A stretch of DNA of 36,903 bases from a virus. This document shows positions 1-8,665 of the stretch, in pieces. The notes under the pieces were generated by a model. The model was not told where the DNA came from, ran no database searches, and saw nothing but the letters and a program-made list of their open reading frames with translations. Each line of letters begins with the position of its first letter. Within the stretch, counting starts at the first letter, position 1. Where the stretch lies: positions 1-36,903 of IMG/VR virus record IMGVR_UViG_3300027365_000032. One strand, 5' to 3'. The position numbers and the translations under genes were made by a program.

Positions 1-378
1 ACCATGAGCCGAGACCAGATCCCGTACTACACCCCGAGCGTGTACGAGCGAATCCTTAACATGGGCGGCCTGAAGTCTGGTTCACAGGCGGAGGCCCAGC
101 ACGACCGCACCGCCGTGTATAACGGCCTGCAGCGGGGCCGTCTGCGCAAGCAGAACTTGATGCGCCGGGTAACCTTGGCTGAGACGCCGGAGGAGTACCG
201 TGAGGCGTACGAGGATGTTAAGCAGTGGAACCGGACGAACCCGGAACTTTCCATCACCCGGGAGTCCCTGCGACGGTCCAAGAAGTCGCGGGTCGAAAAG
301 ATGCGCAACGCTGAAGAAACGGGCGTCCCGCTGTCCAACAACCGGGATCTTGCTGACCGACTGATAGGAGGTGGCTGA
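1..378 (+). CDS. C-terminal part of a large virion protein (LPD38-like), 5' truncated by the window
   Basis: The frame is open from the first base, and the ATG at 4 has no Shine-Dalgarno sequence that can be seen, so this is probably the end of a longer gene entering from the left. The visible 125 residues are charged and helical. The segment AYEDVKQWNRTNPELSITRE, followed by LRRSKKSR, resembles the end of the large polyvalent virion proteins (LPD38-type C-termini) found in podovirus-like genomes, where the giant protein is thought to be carried in the particle. The family match is from memory and moderate. The stop TGA overlaps the next gene's ATG (TGATG), so the two are translationally coupled. 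The position at the head of the tail-gene run supports a structural role. Confidence 0.6.
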   Translation, partial: TMSRDQIPYYTPSVYERILNMGGLKSGSQAEAQHDRTAVYNGLQRGRLRKQNLMRRVTLAETPEEYREAYEDVKQWNRTNPELSITRESLRRSKKSRVEKMRNAEETGVPLSNNRDLADRLIGGG

Positions 379-1577
379 TGGCTGTGGAGCCAGTACGTTT
401 GATCGACTGGTCCAAGGGGATCGACAACCGGTCCCCGGACAACCGCCTCCAAGAAGGCTTCGCCCGCGACATGGTGAACCTTGATCCCGGAGCGACACTG
501 TCCTCCCGGGTCGGTTACGAACGCGTCGTGGAGACCGAGGACTGCCGGGCGGTGATGACCCTCGGCGACCAAGTCTTGTTCGTGGATGGTGACAAGCTGA
601 AGCGATACGTGGCTGGGGTTGTCGAAGAACTTTACACCGTGTCAGCGGCTGGCCCCGTAGGTCACACCACGCACAACGGCGAGCTGTTCATCTCTACGGC
701 CAACGCCACGCTTCGTTACGACGGCAAGCAGGTGCGCCGGTGGGGGGTGTCGGATGTGTTTATGAGCCCGGCCCCCAGCGTCACTCCCAAGGAGGGCGTC
801 GAGGGTCGCCAGCTGTTCGCCATGACCTATATTAACGAGCACGGCGAGGAAGGTGGCACAGGCCAACCCGGCTCGTGTCCTGCTGGCACCCTGACCTTCG
901 ACATCCCAACCATCCCCGACGGCTGCCGGGCCCGGATCTATGTTTCACCGGTGAACAGCACTACGCTGTACTTGCAGGGCGAGACAGCGTCCCCGGGCGA
1001 CATGGTAATTCACCGGGTGGACACAAACACGCAGGTACTTACGACAGCTGGTAAGTATGCACCTACTCCGGGTTCGCTGCTGGCCTCAGATAACGGTACG
1101 ATACTGGTCGCAGTGGGTGACGCTGTTTACTATACTGACCCCATGACGCCGCATCTCGTTGAGTACGACAAAGCGTTCTTCCAATACCCGGAGCCAGTGA
1201 CCATGCTCCTGTCCGGCATGAACGGGGTCTATGTTGGCGCAGACAAAGTGTATCGGCTATCGGGCGTCACTACGGACGAGCCTCGACAGGACTCAGCGGA
1301 TGACGTAGCACCGATCCCCGGTACCGGCAGCAACACACCGTCGGGTGAGGCGGTCTGGATGACAAGGTACGGTATGCGCAGAGAAAGCCCAGACCCGCGG
1401 GAAGGAATCATGCCGGCATCGTCCGACCGGTTCCACCTCGGGCACCACGAGAAAGGCGCCACCGGCGTGGTCGAGCACAATGGCCAGCGGCGCGTGGTTA
1501 CTACGACGAAGCAAATAGGCGGGCAGGGTGGACTTGCCGCCGCGGACTACTTTGAGGCGGAGGTTATAAGGCCATGA
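378..1577 (+). CDS. Virion (tail or stabilisation-like) protein, 399 aa
   Basis: The N-terminus (IDWSKGIDNRSPDNRLQEGF, then ARDMVNLD and a GYERV segment) follows the pattern of phage structural proteins that open with 'GIdN.sPd..LpdGf.RdavNvD...R.GY'. These are usually annotated as tail or virion stabilisation proteins. The rest is rich in beta strands and short repeats of the sort GTILVAVGDAVYYTDPM and VTMLLSGMNGVYVGADKVY, which could be propeller blades. A strong AGGAGG precedes the ATG, which overlaps the previous stop. The last four bases overlap the next gene (ATGA). It probably assembles into the tail or neck. I infer the role from the N-terminal pattern and the neighbours; no catalytic motif is visible. 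Confidence 0.6.
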   Translation: MAVEPVRLIDWSKGIDNRSPDNRLQEGFARDMVNLDPGATLSSRVGYERVVETEDCRAVMTLGDQVLFVDGDKLKRYVAGVVEELYTVSAAGPVGHTTHNGELFISTANATLRYDGKQVRRWGVSDVFMSPAPSVTPKEGVEGRQLFAMTYINEHGEEGGTGQPGSCPAGTLTFDIPTIPDGCRARIYVSPVNSTTLYLQGETASPGDMVIHRVDTNTQVLTTAGKYAPTPGSLLASDNGTILVAVGDAVYYTDPMTPHLVEYDKAFFQYPEPVTMLLSGMNGVYVGADKVYRLSGVTTDEPRQDSADDVAPIPGTGSNTPSGEAVWMTRYGMRRESPDPREGIMPASSDRFHLGHHEKGATGVVEHNGQRRVVTTTKQIGGQGGLAAADYFEAEVIRP

Positions 1578-2083
1578 ACAACCTACTGGGCACCGGTCTG
1601 GTGTATCGCGTCGAGATGATTGTCGACGGTGAGGTGGTGGATGAGTCCATCGAACACAACATTATGCCGCAGCAGTCGGTGGATCACATCGCAGGCATGA
1701 TCCGTGGCAGCGGTCCCTCGCCTATCTCTGGCTGGTACGTTGGCCTGTTTGAGAGCAACTACGTGCCGGACTCCAGCGTACGTGCAGCGGACCTGCAAAC
1801 TACTGTCGGCGAATCACAGGCGTACGACGAGGCTAACCGCCCTGCGTGGAGTAACTCATACGACGGCGTTGGGTTCATCGGCAACAGTGGTAACCCCATC
1901 GAGTTCACGATGAATGCCAGCAAGACTATCTACGGCGCGTTCATCGCGTCGGATTCAGTGAAGGGCGGGACCGCAGGTATCCTACTGTCCATCGCCCGGT
2001 TCTCCACGGCCAAGACGGTAGAGGCGGGCACAACCCTGCGGATTACTGCGGGTCTGACCCTGACACCCACAGCACAGCTCTGA
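1574..2083 (+). CDS. Putative tail/virion-associated protein, 169 aa
   Basis: A 169-residue protein predicted to be mostly beta strand. The N-terminal half carries a 'HNIMPQQSVDHIAGMIRGSG' segment followed by WYVGLFESNYVP. That arrangement (N-[LI]-[MV]-x-x-Q-x-[LV] and then W-Y-[VI]-G-L) is seen in small phage tail or virion proteins encoded next to tail fibres. The start overlaps the previous stop as ATGA, with GGAGG upstream. It sits in a run of four small structural genes. No enzyme motif is visible. The exact place in the particle cannot be told from sequence. Confidence 0.55.
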   Translation: MNNLLGTGLVYRVEMIVDGEVVDESIEHNIMPQQSVDHIAGMIRGSGPSPISGWYVGLFESNYVPDSSVRAADLQTTVGESQAYDEANRPAWSNSYDGVGFIGNSGNPIEFTMNASKTIYGAFIASDSVKGGTAGILLSIARFSTAKTVEAGTTLRITAGLTLTPTAQL

Positions 2084-2091
2084 GGTAGCGT

Positions 2092-2502
2092 ATGAACACT
2101 TCGATCTTCTCGTCTGAACAGCTACTGAAGTGGCTGTTCACTACGGATACAATGGGCACCCGCCCCACTGCGTGGCATGTGTCACTGCACACCGGTGACC
2201 CGACACTGGACGGCTCAGGTAACGAGGTGTCCGACGCCAACTATGCCCGCCAGTCTGCTACGTTCACTGCGACCCAACCTTCTGCGGGTGAGGTGTGGCA
2301 GGTAACCAATGACGCGGACGTGGTATTCCCGGCTTCAGCGAACGCATACACTGTCACACACGTATGTGTGTTCGACGCCGCCACAGGTGGTAACGTGTTG
2401 GGTATCTTCGAGCTGCCGCTGTCGCGCAGTATCTCGGCCGGCGGCGTGTTCTCAATCCCGATTAACGAGCTGGTGATCGCCGGCGGAACCGTAGGAGTAT
2501 AA
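2092..2502 (+). CDS. Putative minor tail protein (Gp80-like), 136 aa
   Basis: The segment TAWHVSLHTGDPTLDGSGNE followed by VSDANYARQSATF matches the pattern of small tail proteins described in many siphoviruses and podoviruses: 'yvgLHtadPg..G.ne.sg..YaRq...f'. The C-terminus (FSIPINELVIAGGTVGV) is beta rich, as in that group. GAGGT lies 8 bases before the ATG. The gene begins 8 bases after the previous stop. A minor tail or appendage role is likely from the motif and the neighbours. The family assignment is by pattern memory, not a database search. Confidence 0.6.
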   Translation: MNTSIFSSEQLLKWLFTTDTMGTRPTAWHVSLHTGDPTLDGSGNEVSDANYARQSATFTATQPSAGEVWQVTNDADVVFPASANAYTVTHVCVFDAATGGNVLGIFELPLSRSISAGGVFSIPINELVIAGGTVGV

Positions 2503-2504
2503 CC

Positions 2505-2945
2505 ATGCAGCTTAGCGATGGACTTCGTAACCACCTCGTCGCCACCGGCTCACTGAAGGCCGCTGTTGACGGTGCAGTTATCCGCCTGTACTCAGGCACT
2601 GCCCCTGCCACGCCGCACGACGCGGTGCCGGCGGGATCTACCATGTTGTGCGAGGTGTCCGTGGGTGGCGCTGGCACCGGTGTTACCTTTGAGCAAGGTC
2701 CGAACGCGGGTCTGCTTCTCAAGGCCCCCGGGGAATCTTGGGAAGGCACAGTCAACGCCGCAGACACTGCGACATGGTTCCGCCTCGTGTATCCAGCTGA
2801 TGCTGATGACAGCTCGACTTCTGCGGTGCGTATCCAAGGTACTGTTCAGGCCGCCGGCGGTGATATGCAAATCACAAACCCGAACCTGTCAGCCGGAGCT
2901 ACACAGATCATTGACTACTTCTCCATTGTAATGCCTGCAGCATAA
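2505..2945 (+). CDS. Putative small tail protein, 146 aa
   Basis: It begins two bases after the previous stop, with TAGGAG upstream of the ATG. It starts MQLSDGLRNHLVATGSLKAA and continues with an IRLYSGTAPATPHDAV segment, the pattern of small phage proteins that open with 'l.d.lrn.ll..gs....l.gg.l.iYsG..P.s.d.a..g..l'. Those usually lie beside tail fibre genes. It is beta rich, has no signal peptide, and has no enzyme motif. It ends 16 bases before the large fibre-like gene. Probably a virion appendage component, but the role is inferred. Confidence 0.55.
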   Translation: MQLSDGLRNHLVATGSLKAAVDGAVIRLYSGTAPATPHDAVPAGSTMLCEVSVGGAGTGVTFEQGPNAGLLLKAPGESWEGTVNAADTATWFRLVYPADADDSSTSAVRIQGTVQAAGGDMQITNPNLSAGATQIIDYFSIVMPAA

Positions 2946-2961
2946 GGGAGGCGGGGCCGCC

Positions 2962-4968
2962 GTGAATAAGCTACGTCGCAAAGTCGAGCTCAGATACATT
3001 CCCGGCGACCCGCCTGTCCCGGCGATACCGCCGACATGTACAACCACAACCAAACGGGTCAGTGCCGGCTCTAGTTCTGGGTCTGGGATCTCTATAATCC
3101 AGCTTAACCCTCCTACGAACGGTGGTATCTCGACAACCGGGTATATTCCTGTCTATGGGCGGGGTGACTGGAACCCCCTCACAAATAGCTACGACCGGAT
3201 CATCACTGGTTGGATGCCTCAACGGGCGTCCTCCACCGGTAGCCGGTATAGGACCACTACGGAGACTACCTGCACCGGTGGGCGTCCGTACCAACCCGGC
3301 ACCCCGGGCACAGTAGAGAAACTGAACACAGGCCCTGACTGGCGTGCCTCTGCTCGTAGCGTTGAGCGTCGTTCCGGCGACACCGTGGCATCGTTCAGCC
3401 TTAACGACCGCCCCCGGGTGGCTGTCGGGTTCGCTACCAACGACACCGGAGCGTCGCTGAACGACCTACGCATGGGCGTGATGTTGAGGACCGCCGGCGC
3501 AGCAGTCGAAGTCATACCGATTACTGACGGCGTGGAGAGTGACACACCCGCAGGTTATTACGGCGCTGGTGATCGAGTGTCACTGATCCGTAGTCGCGAC
3601 AAGTTCTTCGTCCAAGTGGGCGGAGACGTTATCTACACAGGCACGTCTACAACAGAAGACCCGGTTGTTCTGGACGCCATGCTCTACACGTCCGATGACT
3701 ATGTTGAGGATCCCGTGCTGGCTGGGGCAGTTTCTGCCAGCGTCACCGGCAGTGTAGGGCTGTCTGTCAGCCTGTCTACCACGACTGGGGTTACCGGCAG
3801 CGTAGGGCTCCGAGGGTTGGTAGCGGGTGTTGTGGACGGGGAGACCGTCGCGCAGGTTCGCGGCGTTGTCGCGTTCTCTGGTGTGGCTAACTCTGTGACA
3901 AGCGGGGAGGTTAGCGTCCGTGGGCGGGTAGGCTTCGCTGGGGATCTGTCAGCACTGGCGACGTACGCTGAGGTTACCGGACGCCTGCCTGCGTTCCAGA
4001 TGTTCTCAGCGGACTCCGATGCAGCGGGTGGGTCTGTGGTCCTGCCGTCGTTGGGGATGGATGCGACCTCGAACCCCATTCTGGTTACCGCCGGCGCGGA
4101 CCTGTCTCTGCCGTCGTTTGGCTTCTACTCCAGAACCATCACAGGTGCTGTTGGTACTGTGCAAGCTGAAGCACCGGCGTTCCAGATGCTGGCGGCAGAT
4201 AGCCCGTACGCCGGCGCCAGCGTGTCGATGCCCATGCTGACCATGCAGGCGGACGACGGGTACAACCTCCCCGGGTTCCAGTTCGTGTGGGAGAACATGG
4301 ATTTGGCGGACTCCATCACCACGGACCCGTCTCTGTACGCGTCGATCCGGTTTGGCCTTGAGCTACAGCCAGAACTGACGTTCGGTGTGTTGGTCTCCGA
4401 CATGGTGCTGGATGGTCTGATCCTCGACCCGACCCTGAGCGTGGGTGACTTCGTTAACGCCATGGTCAGTGAAGGGTTAAACCTGTCGTCTGCGACACAG
4501 GGGCCGACGGACATCTGGGGCCAGTACGGATTTGATCTGGAGACGGGTGCGGCGACACGTTACGACAACTTCGAGTTCGACGGGTTCGCCTACTCACCGG
4601 AGGCCACCTACGCCTACCGCCGGGACGGGGTGTACCTGCTTCGCGGGGGAGATGACGACGGCGCTCCACGCAATGCGATGGTGGACTTTGGCACCACGGA
4701 CTTCGGCACCAACGCCAAGAAGCACATCGAGACTGCCTACGTCGGCCTGTCCACAGACGGCACAGTGTATCTCAGATTGAACGCCGACGGCCGGGGTGAC
4801 CGGACGTACCGGGTTGTCCAACGGGACCCACTGATGCGGGCGAGAGTGGGTCGCGGCATTACCGCGAGGCAGTGGCACGCCAAGCTGGAGATTGTAGACG
4901 AACGATCATCGGAACTGGATGGCGTGGAGTTCCACATCGCGGCGTCCGCCCGACGGTGGGTGAAGTAA
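2962..4968 (+). CDS. Large tail fibre/appendage-like protein, 668 aa
   Basis: GTG start, with GGGAGG 12 bases upstream. The protein is low in charge and rich in Gly, Ser, Thr and Val. It carries internal repeats: two 'TGSVGL' units near residues 260-285, and two related blocks beginning AFQMFSADSDAAGGSV (about residue 344) and AFQMLAADSPYAGASV (about 409). N-terminal residues 60-110 are Ser/Gly/Thr/Pro rich, like a flexible linker. The last 150 residues look globular. These features suit an elongated tail fibre or adsorption appendage. The stop overlaps the next start (TAATG). No polysaccharide-degrading motif is recognisable. Structural assignment is inference from composition and position. 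Confidence 0.5.
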   Translation: MNKLRRKVELRYIPGDPPVPAIPPTCTTTTKRVSAGSSSGSGISIIQLNPPTNGGISTTGYIPVYGRGDWNPLTNSYDRIITGWMPQRASSTGSRYRTTTETTCTGGRPYQPGTPGTVEKLNTGPDWRASARSVERRSGDTVASFSLNDRPRVAVGFATNDTGASLNDLRMGVMLRTAGAAVEVIPITDGVESDTPAGYYGAGDRVSLIRSRDKFFVQVGGDVIYTGTSTTEDPVVLDAMLYTSDDYVEDPVLAGAVSASVTGSVGLSVSLSTTTGVTGSVGLRGLVAGVVDGETVAQVRGVVAFSGVANSVTSGEVSVRGRVGFAGDLSALATYAEVTGRLPAFQMFSADSDAAGGSVVLPSLGMDATSNPILVTAGADLSLPSFGFYSRTITGAVGTVQAEAPAFQMLAADSPYAGASVSMPMLTMQADDGYNLPGFQFVWENMDLADSITTDPSLYASIRFGLELQPELTFGVLVSDMVLDGLILDPTLSVGDFVNAMVSEGLNLSSATQGPTDIWGQYGFDLETGAATRYDNFEFDGFAYSPEATYAYRRDGVYLLRGGDDDGAPRNAMVDFGTTDFGTNAKKHIETAYVGLSTDGTVYLRLNADGRGDRTYRVVQRDPLMRARVGRGITARQWHAKLEIVDERSSELDGVEFHIAASARRWVK

Positions 4969-6848
4969 TGTCGAAGAAGCACCGGCTTGAGTCCAACCTA
5001 ACCAACGCACCCATAGACTTGGCGTACGCCAAACGTCGGGGACAAGCTGTCCGTAGGGGGGTGCGGAGGGAGGTAAGGCGAGGGTTGCTTATTGAACACG
5101 TGAGACGTAACGGTCGGCGTAGGACCCGGGTGATAGACCTACCTCACAGGCTGACGCTTGTTGGCGCTGTAAGTTGGCCACGCGACCCGGGGGCCACTAC
5201 AGCGTCCGGCACTCCAAGATATGTCTACGCGTTCAGTAGCAGGGACGGGCTCATATCCGGTCAAGGTGTGATAGACGTAGCCCCCGAGGACATAACGGTA
5301 ACGTCAGGCGACAATAGCAAGTTACTCGGCGACTACTTAGTAACCTCGTATGGCCCCCCTTTGGGACCCCCGAGTGCGAATCTCAGTAGAACTGTCAGGG
5401 ATAAAAACCCGACTTCTATCTGTTTAACTTGGCTGGGGACAAACACCAACCAATGGGAGGGGGTGCCAGAGGTCTTGTTTATGCCGATGTCCCCGGATCG
5501 CCCGTTGGCGGTGGGGGTAAGTGCGTCAGCACACAGCAACAAGCTCGTACAGATAACTGTCGCCGAGTCCGTTATCAGACAGAGCACCGGATTTGGCCTA
5601 GTGGCTAGGGATAGAAAAAAACCGTTAATAACAGCGCCTCAGCTGTACGCCTTCGCTCCTGAGCCTACTGCGGATTGGGGGTCGTGGGGGGTGGTGCTGG
5701 CTTTCCCCGGTGTGGACTATAGCGATGAGCAATACGACCACGGGCTAAAGGGGCTAGTGTTTACCTACATTAACGCAGACGTTGTCCTTGGTACTGAAGT
5801 CGAGGGGAGTAGCAGTAGTGTTGTGGCTTTCCATCTCCCAGACGTCCCGCAGTTCCAGCAGGGGGTCTGGGTTGACGCCGGAGAGGACCACGACGACGAC
5901 CCTATTACTGGTCGGTTACCGTCGTTCATACACGGCGACGTTGTAGCCCCCACCAATGACGTAGGACAGCAGGTCGGCGAGTTTGTGTACTTCGGCGTGT
6001 ACCACGGTGGCGTGGACGTTGTCGTGGACGGAGAAAACGAAGTTGACTATCTGACAACATTGTTCTTCGCTGACTCGGCGGGGAATTTCCAGATTTTGAG
6101 GTCCACTTCCGCAAAAGACGAGCTGCCCGACGTACCAGTTAATGTACCTCCGTACTCCGACAAGCCGTTATATAACTACATGACAGCGTTTTATGCTGCT
6201 GGGTTAGTGTGGGGGGTCTGCATCGTGTATAGAGGTAGCGGACAACTGAAGAATGGCACAACAGGGCTCACCAACAGAGTATACGGGTTGTCTGTGCTGG
6301 TGGCTAACGAGTTCGGGATCGTCGAGGATGGCGTCCCGGCGGGAACCGAATTATTCGACTTAGGGGACGACGTCGAGTCGCTGACTTGGGGGCTTACAGT
6401 ACTCGGCGGGGATTATCGGACTGCGTCCCAGTCTGTCTTCGCCTGCCACCTAAACACCACAGACCATTTCGGGTTTACGTTCGCCGTCATACAAAACGGC
6501 AGGCGCAGGCTCGCTAAGTGGGATACCTTAGATGGGTTCGGTGTCTGGGATTTCGACTACGAAGATTTCGCGGGCGCCGACGGCAGTGTACCAGCTGTAA
6601 ACTGCTATCGTAGAGTTAGCGTTGCGGAGGACAGCTCAGGGGGACAGAAGGTCGTAGGCGACCCCGGTTTCGTTGTGTCGCACAACGGTGGTAGTGAGGG
6701 GGGAGCGACGTTCGTCGTTACTGCAGGGAAGTCCCGTAGAGTAGCCCCAGTTGGCGCAGCCGGTGGACTACCTACCGGCAACGTATTGTCCGTAAAAGGG
6801 TCCACATCGGACGCCTACCAAGTATATACTGCGCCAGAGGAGGGGTAA
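4968..6848 (+). CDS. Putative virion protein of unknown fold, 626 aa
   Basis: The best start is the ATG at 4968, overlapping the previous TAA; an upstream extension would run deep into the fibre gene. The first 50 residues are very basic (KRRGQAVRRGVRREVRRG) and the rest is acidic and beta rich, with many aromatic segments such as GEFVYFGVYHGGVDVVVDGE. I recognise no domain. Base use differs from the flanking genes: far more ATA, TTA, CTA, GTA, AGG and GGG codons. That suggests recent acquisition or a fast-changing module. Its place between the fibre gene and the next virion gene suggests a virion or host-recognition role, but this is not shown. Confidence 0.6.
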   Translation: MSKKHRLESNLTNAPIDLAYAKRRGQAVRRGVRREVRRGLLIEHVRRNGRRRTRVIDLPHRLTLVGAVSWPRDPGATTASGTPRYVYAFSSRDGLISGQGVIDVAPEDITVTSGDNSKLLGDYLVTSYGPPLGPPSANLSRTVRDKNPTSICLTWLGTNTNQWEGVPEVLFMPMSPDRPLAVGVSASAHSNKLVQITVAESVIRQSTGFGLVARDRKKPLITAPQLYAFAPEPTADWGSWGVVLAFPGVDYSDEQYDHGLKGLVFTYINADVVLGTEVEGSSSSVVAFHLPDVPQFQQGVWVDAGEDHDDDPITGRLPSFIHGDVVAPTNDVGQQVGEFVYFGVYHGGVDVVVDGENEVDYLTTLFFADSAGNFQILRSTSAKDELPDVPVNVPPYSDKPLYNYMTAFYAAGLVWGVCIVYRGSGQLKNGTTGLTNRVYGLSVLVANEFGIVEDGVPAGTELFDLGDDVESLTWGLTVLGGDYRTASQSVFACHLNTTDHFGFTFAVIQNGRRRLAKWDTLDGFGVWDFDYEDFAGADGSVPAVNCYRRVSVAEDSSGGQKVVGDPGFVVSHNGGSEGGATFVVTAGKSRRVAPVGAAGGLPTGNVLSVKGSTSDAYQVYTAPEEG

Positions 6849-6851
6849 TCC

Positions 6852-7808
6852 ATGGCAACAGAACTCGATACACGGTACCAAGGTACGACTGACTTCCTTC
6901 AGAAGCACGCGAGCAAGGCGCTGACCGAGGCCAGTAATGCCCGTAGGTGGATACTCAACAAGTCCAAGCCGGATCTTGAGCATCCACGACTGAACTTCGA
7001 TATAAGGAAGCCCAACCTCCAAGAACCCCCCAAGTTCTCAGACCTGTTCCCAGATAGTGACGGGACCAGCACAGAGGTAGAGCGCCTGAACAACATGGTC
7101 GACGAGTGGGTCAGCAAGTATTTCCCGTCGATTAACGACTGTTTCCAGAATACACCTGATGACTGGTTGTGCAATGTAATCAGCGGCGTTCAGCCGTACG
7201 GTCTCGATAAGACGGTGCTGGAGTTGATCTGGCACCAAGTCCGGGACCAAGAGCAGCAGACGTTCCAGTCTAGTGAGGCCCAGCTGCGCTCGAATTTTTC
7301 TGAGCGTGGGTTCAGCCTGCCTCCCGGGGCCTATGTTCGGGCGCTTGACAGGGTACGCCAGCGAGGCGACGCAGCCGTGCTGGAGGCCAACCGACAGGAG
7401 GCCATCCGCCACGAGGAGGTCCGGGTTCAGATGCTGCAGTTCGCGGTCGGCGAGGCAGTGCGATACAAGACCTCCATTATGAACTCACTGGCAGACTTCT
7501 ATCGGATGTGGGTCACTATCCCTGACAAGGACATTGAGCGGGCCCGGGTCCGGGCGCAGGCGCAGAGTTCCCTGTACTCAGCCCTCAGCACCTACTACAA
7601 CGTGGAGGTGGCATTCGAGGAGCTGCGCCTGAAAGCTGAGTCCAGTGACTTGGAGGCCCAGATGAACGCCGACCAGAACAAGATCGCTTTGTTCGATTCT
7701 GACAACGCCTCCACTGCACTGGGGCAGGCCGTACGTGGTTTCGCTCAGGTGTCTGGTGACGCGGCGAACGCAGCCGGCTCACTGATTGCACAAATCGAGG
7801 GTGTCTGA
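6852..7808 (+). CDS. Alpha-helical virion-associated protein, 318 aa
   Basis: A strong GAGGAGGGG precedes the ATG, which lies 3 bases after the previous stop. Residues from about 120 to the end are predicted to be long helices rich in Glu, Gln, Arg and Ala (for example RQEAIRHEEVRVQMLQFAVG). The C-terminus is Ala/Ser rich (ASTALGQAVRGFAQVSGDAA). Codon use returns to the genome norm, unlike the genes on each side. No membrane segment or catalytic motif is visible. Long helical proteins beside tail fibres are often chaperones, scaffolds or internal virion proteins; the sequence does not allow a choice. Confidence 0.6.
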   Translation: MATELDTRYQGTTDFLQKHASKALTEASNARRWILNKSKPDLEHPRLNFDIRKPNLQEPPKFSDLFPDSDGTSTEVERLNNMVDEWVSKYFPSINDCFQNTPDDWLCNVISGVQPYGLDKTVLELIWHQVRDQEQQTFQSSEAQLRSNFSERGFSLPPGAYVRALDRVRQRGDAAVLEANRQEAIRHEEVRVQMLQFAVGEAVRYKTSIMNSLADFYRMWVTIPDKDIERARVRAQAQSSLYSALSTYYNVEVAFEELRLKAESSDLEAQMNADQNKIALFDSDNASTALGQAVRGFAQVSGDAANAAGSLIAQIEGV

Positions 7809-7870
7809 TGATCGACGTACACCGCGAGGACTAAAGTCACGCCGGGACAATACAGGAAGGAAAAAGACCT

Positions 7871-8641
7871 ATGGCTTATAACGACGGACTAGAGTGCACA
7901 CCATTTTGGCAGTCGTTCTTTGGGACCCTAGAGGAGCTTAATTGTGAGGCGCCCAGTATAGGTCTGCCAAGTTTCACAGGTTTGTATTTTTCCACCTACC
8001 CGGTAGGACTTCGGGTGCCTGGAGCTACGGGGGTCGTTAAACACCCTACAGTTGAGTCTACACTAGACATAGAACCTATGACCAACGTCGCCACACTTAA
8101 TGAGGGGCAGATAACAGACGCACTCGTCTATTACGTTGACGACAGAAACCCTACATATTTTGGGAGGGTGCTCGCTGAACCTGTAGGTAACGAGTCTTTC
8201 GTCGGTTACAACGGTGACAACGTGGCATTTACCGTGCAACCGCCGGCCGACCAGTCGTGGGCAAACCAAGTGGCAGGGGCGTACCTCCACGTTTTTGTTC
8301 ACCCAGATGACACGAAAACTTTGTCAGATGTTATAAACGCTCAGACTGGCGACTTTCAGGTTTACTTCATCGCTGAAGTCAACGATGGAGACAGAAGTTA
8401 TGTTAACGAATACAAAATGGTGGACCCAAAGACGGCCGCTTCTATTGCTGATAGCCAAGGATACTTGCTAGGGGCTACGGTGGTTTTGGGTCGTTATATG
8501 GGGACGTCAGGTACTAACCCCTTCTTTATGTCAGCGAGGTTCCTCCGTGTAGAACTGATTGATAGCCAAGGTCAAGCCTACGACCTTGGTGTTTCCGGGG
8601 GTGTCTGCGTTAGCGCTATCGAATTAATCCCCGGCGTATAA
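7871..8641 (+). CDS. Protein of unknown function, 256 aa, last gene of the late module
   Basis: AGGAAGGA lies upstream of the ATG after a 62-base gap, the longest in this module. The protein is acidic and beta rich with many aromatic residues and no recognisable domain. Base use resembles the gene at 4968-6848 (frequent TTA, ATA, AGG, GTA) and differs from 6852-7808. This hints that the two genes share an origin and may act together, perhaps in host recognition. It is the last rightward gene and converges with the primase gene 24 bases further on. Confidence 0.55.
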   Translation: MAYNDGLECTPFWQSFFGTLEELNCEAPSIGLPSFTGLYFSTYPVGLRVPGATGVVKHPTVESTLDIEPMTNVATLNEGQITDALVYYVDDRNPTYFGRVLAEPVGNESFVGYNGDNVAFTVQPPADQSWANQVAGAYLHVFVHPDDTKTLSDVINAQTGDFQVYFIAEVNDGDRSYVNEYKMVDPKTAASIADSQGYLLGATVVLGRYMGTSGTNPFFMSARFLRVELIDSQGQAYDLGVSGGVCVSAIELIPGV

Positions 8642-8665
8642 AAGCGGCCGTCCTTGGCCTAGCCC

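Noticed and set aside
7808-7835. Eight-codon frame (MIDVHRED) after the 318-aa gene
   Set aside because: Too short and with no ribosome site beyond overlap with the previous stop.
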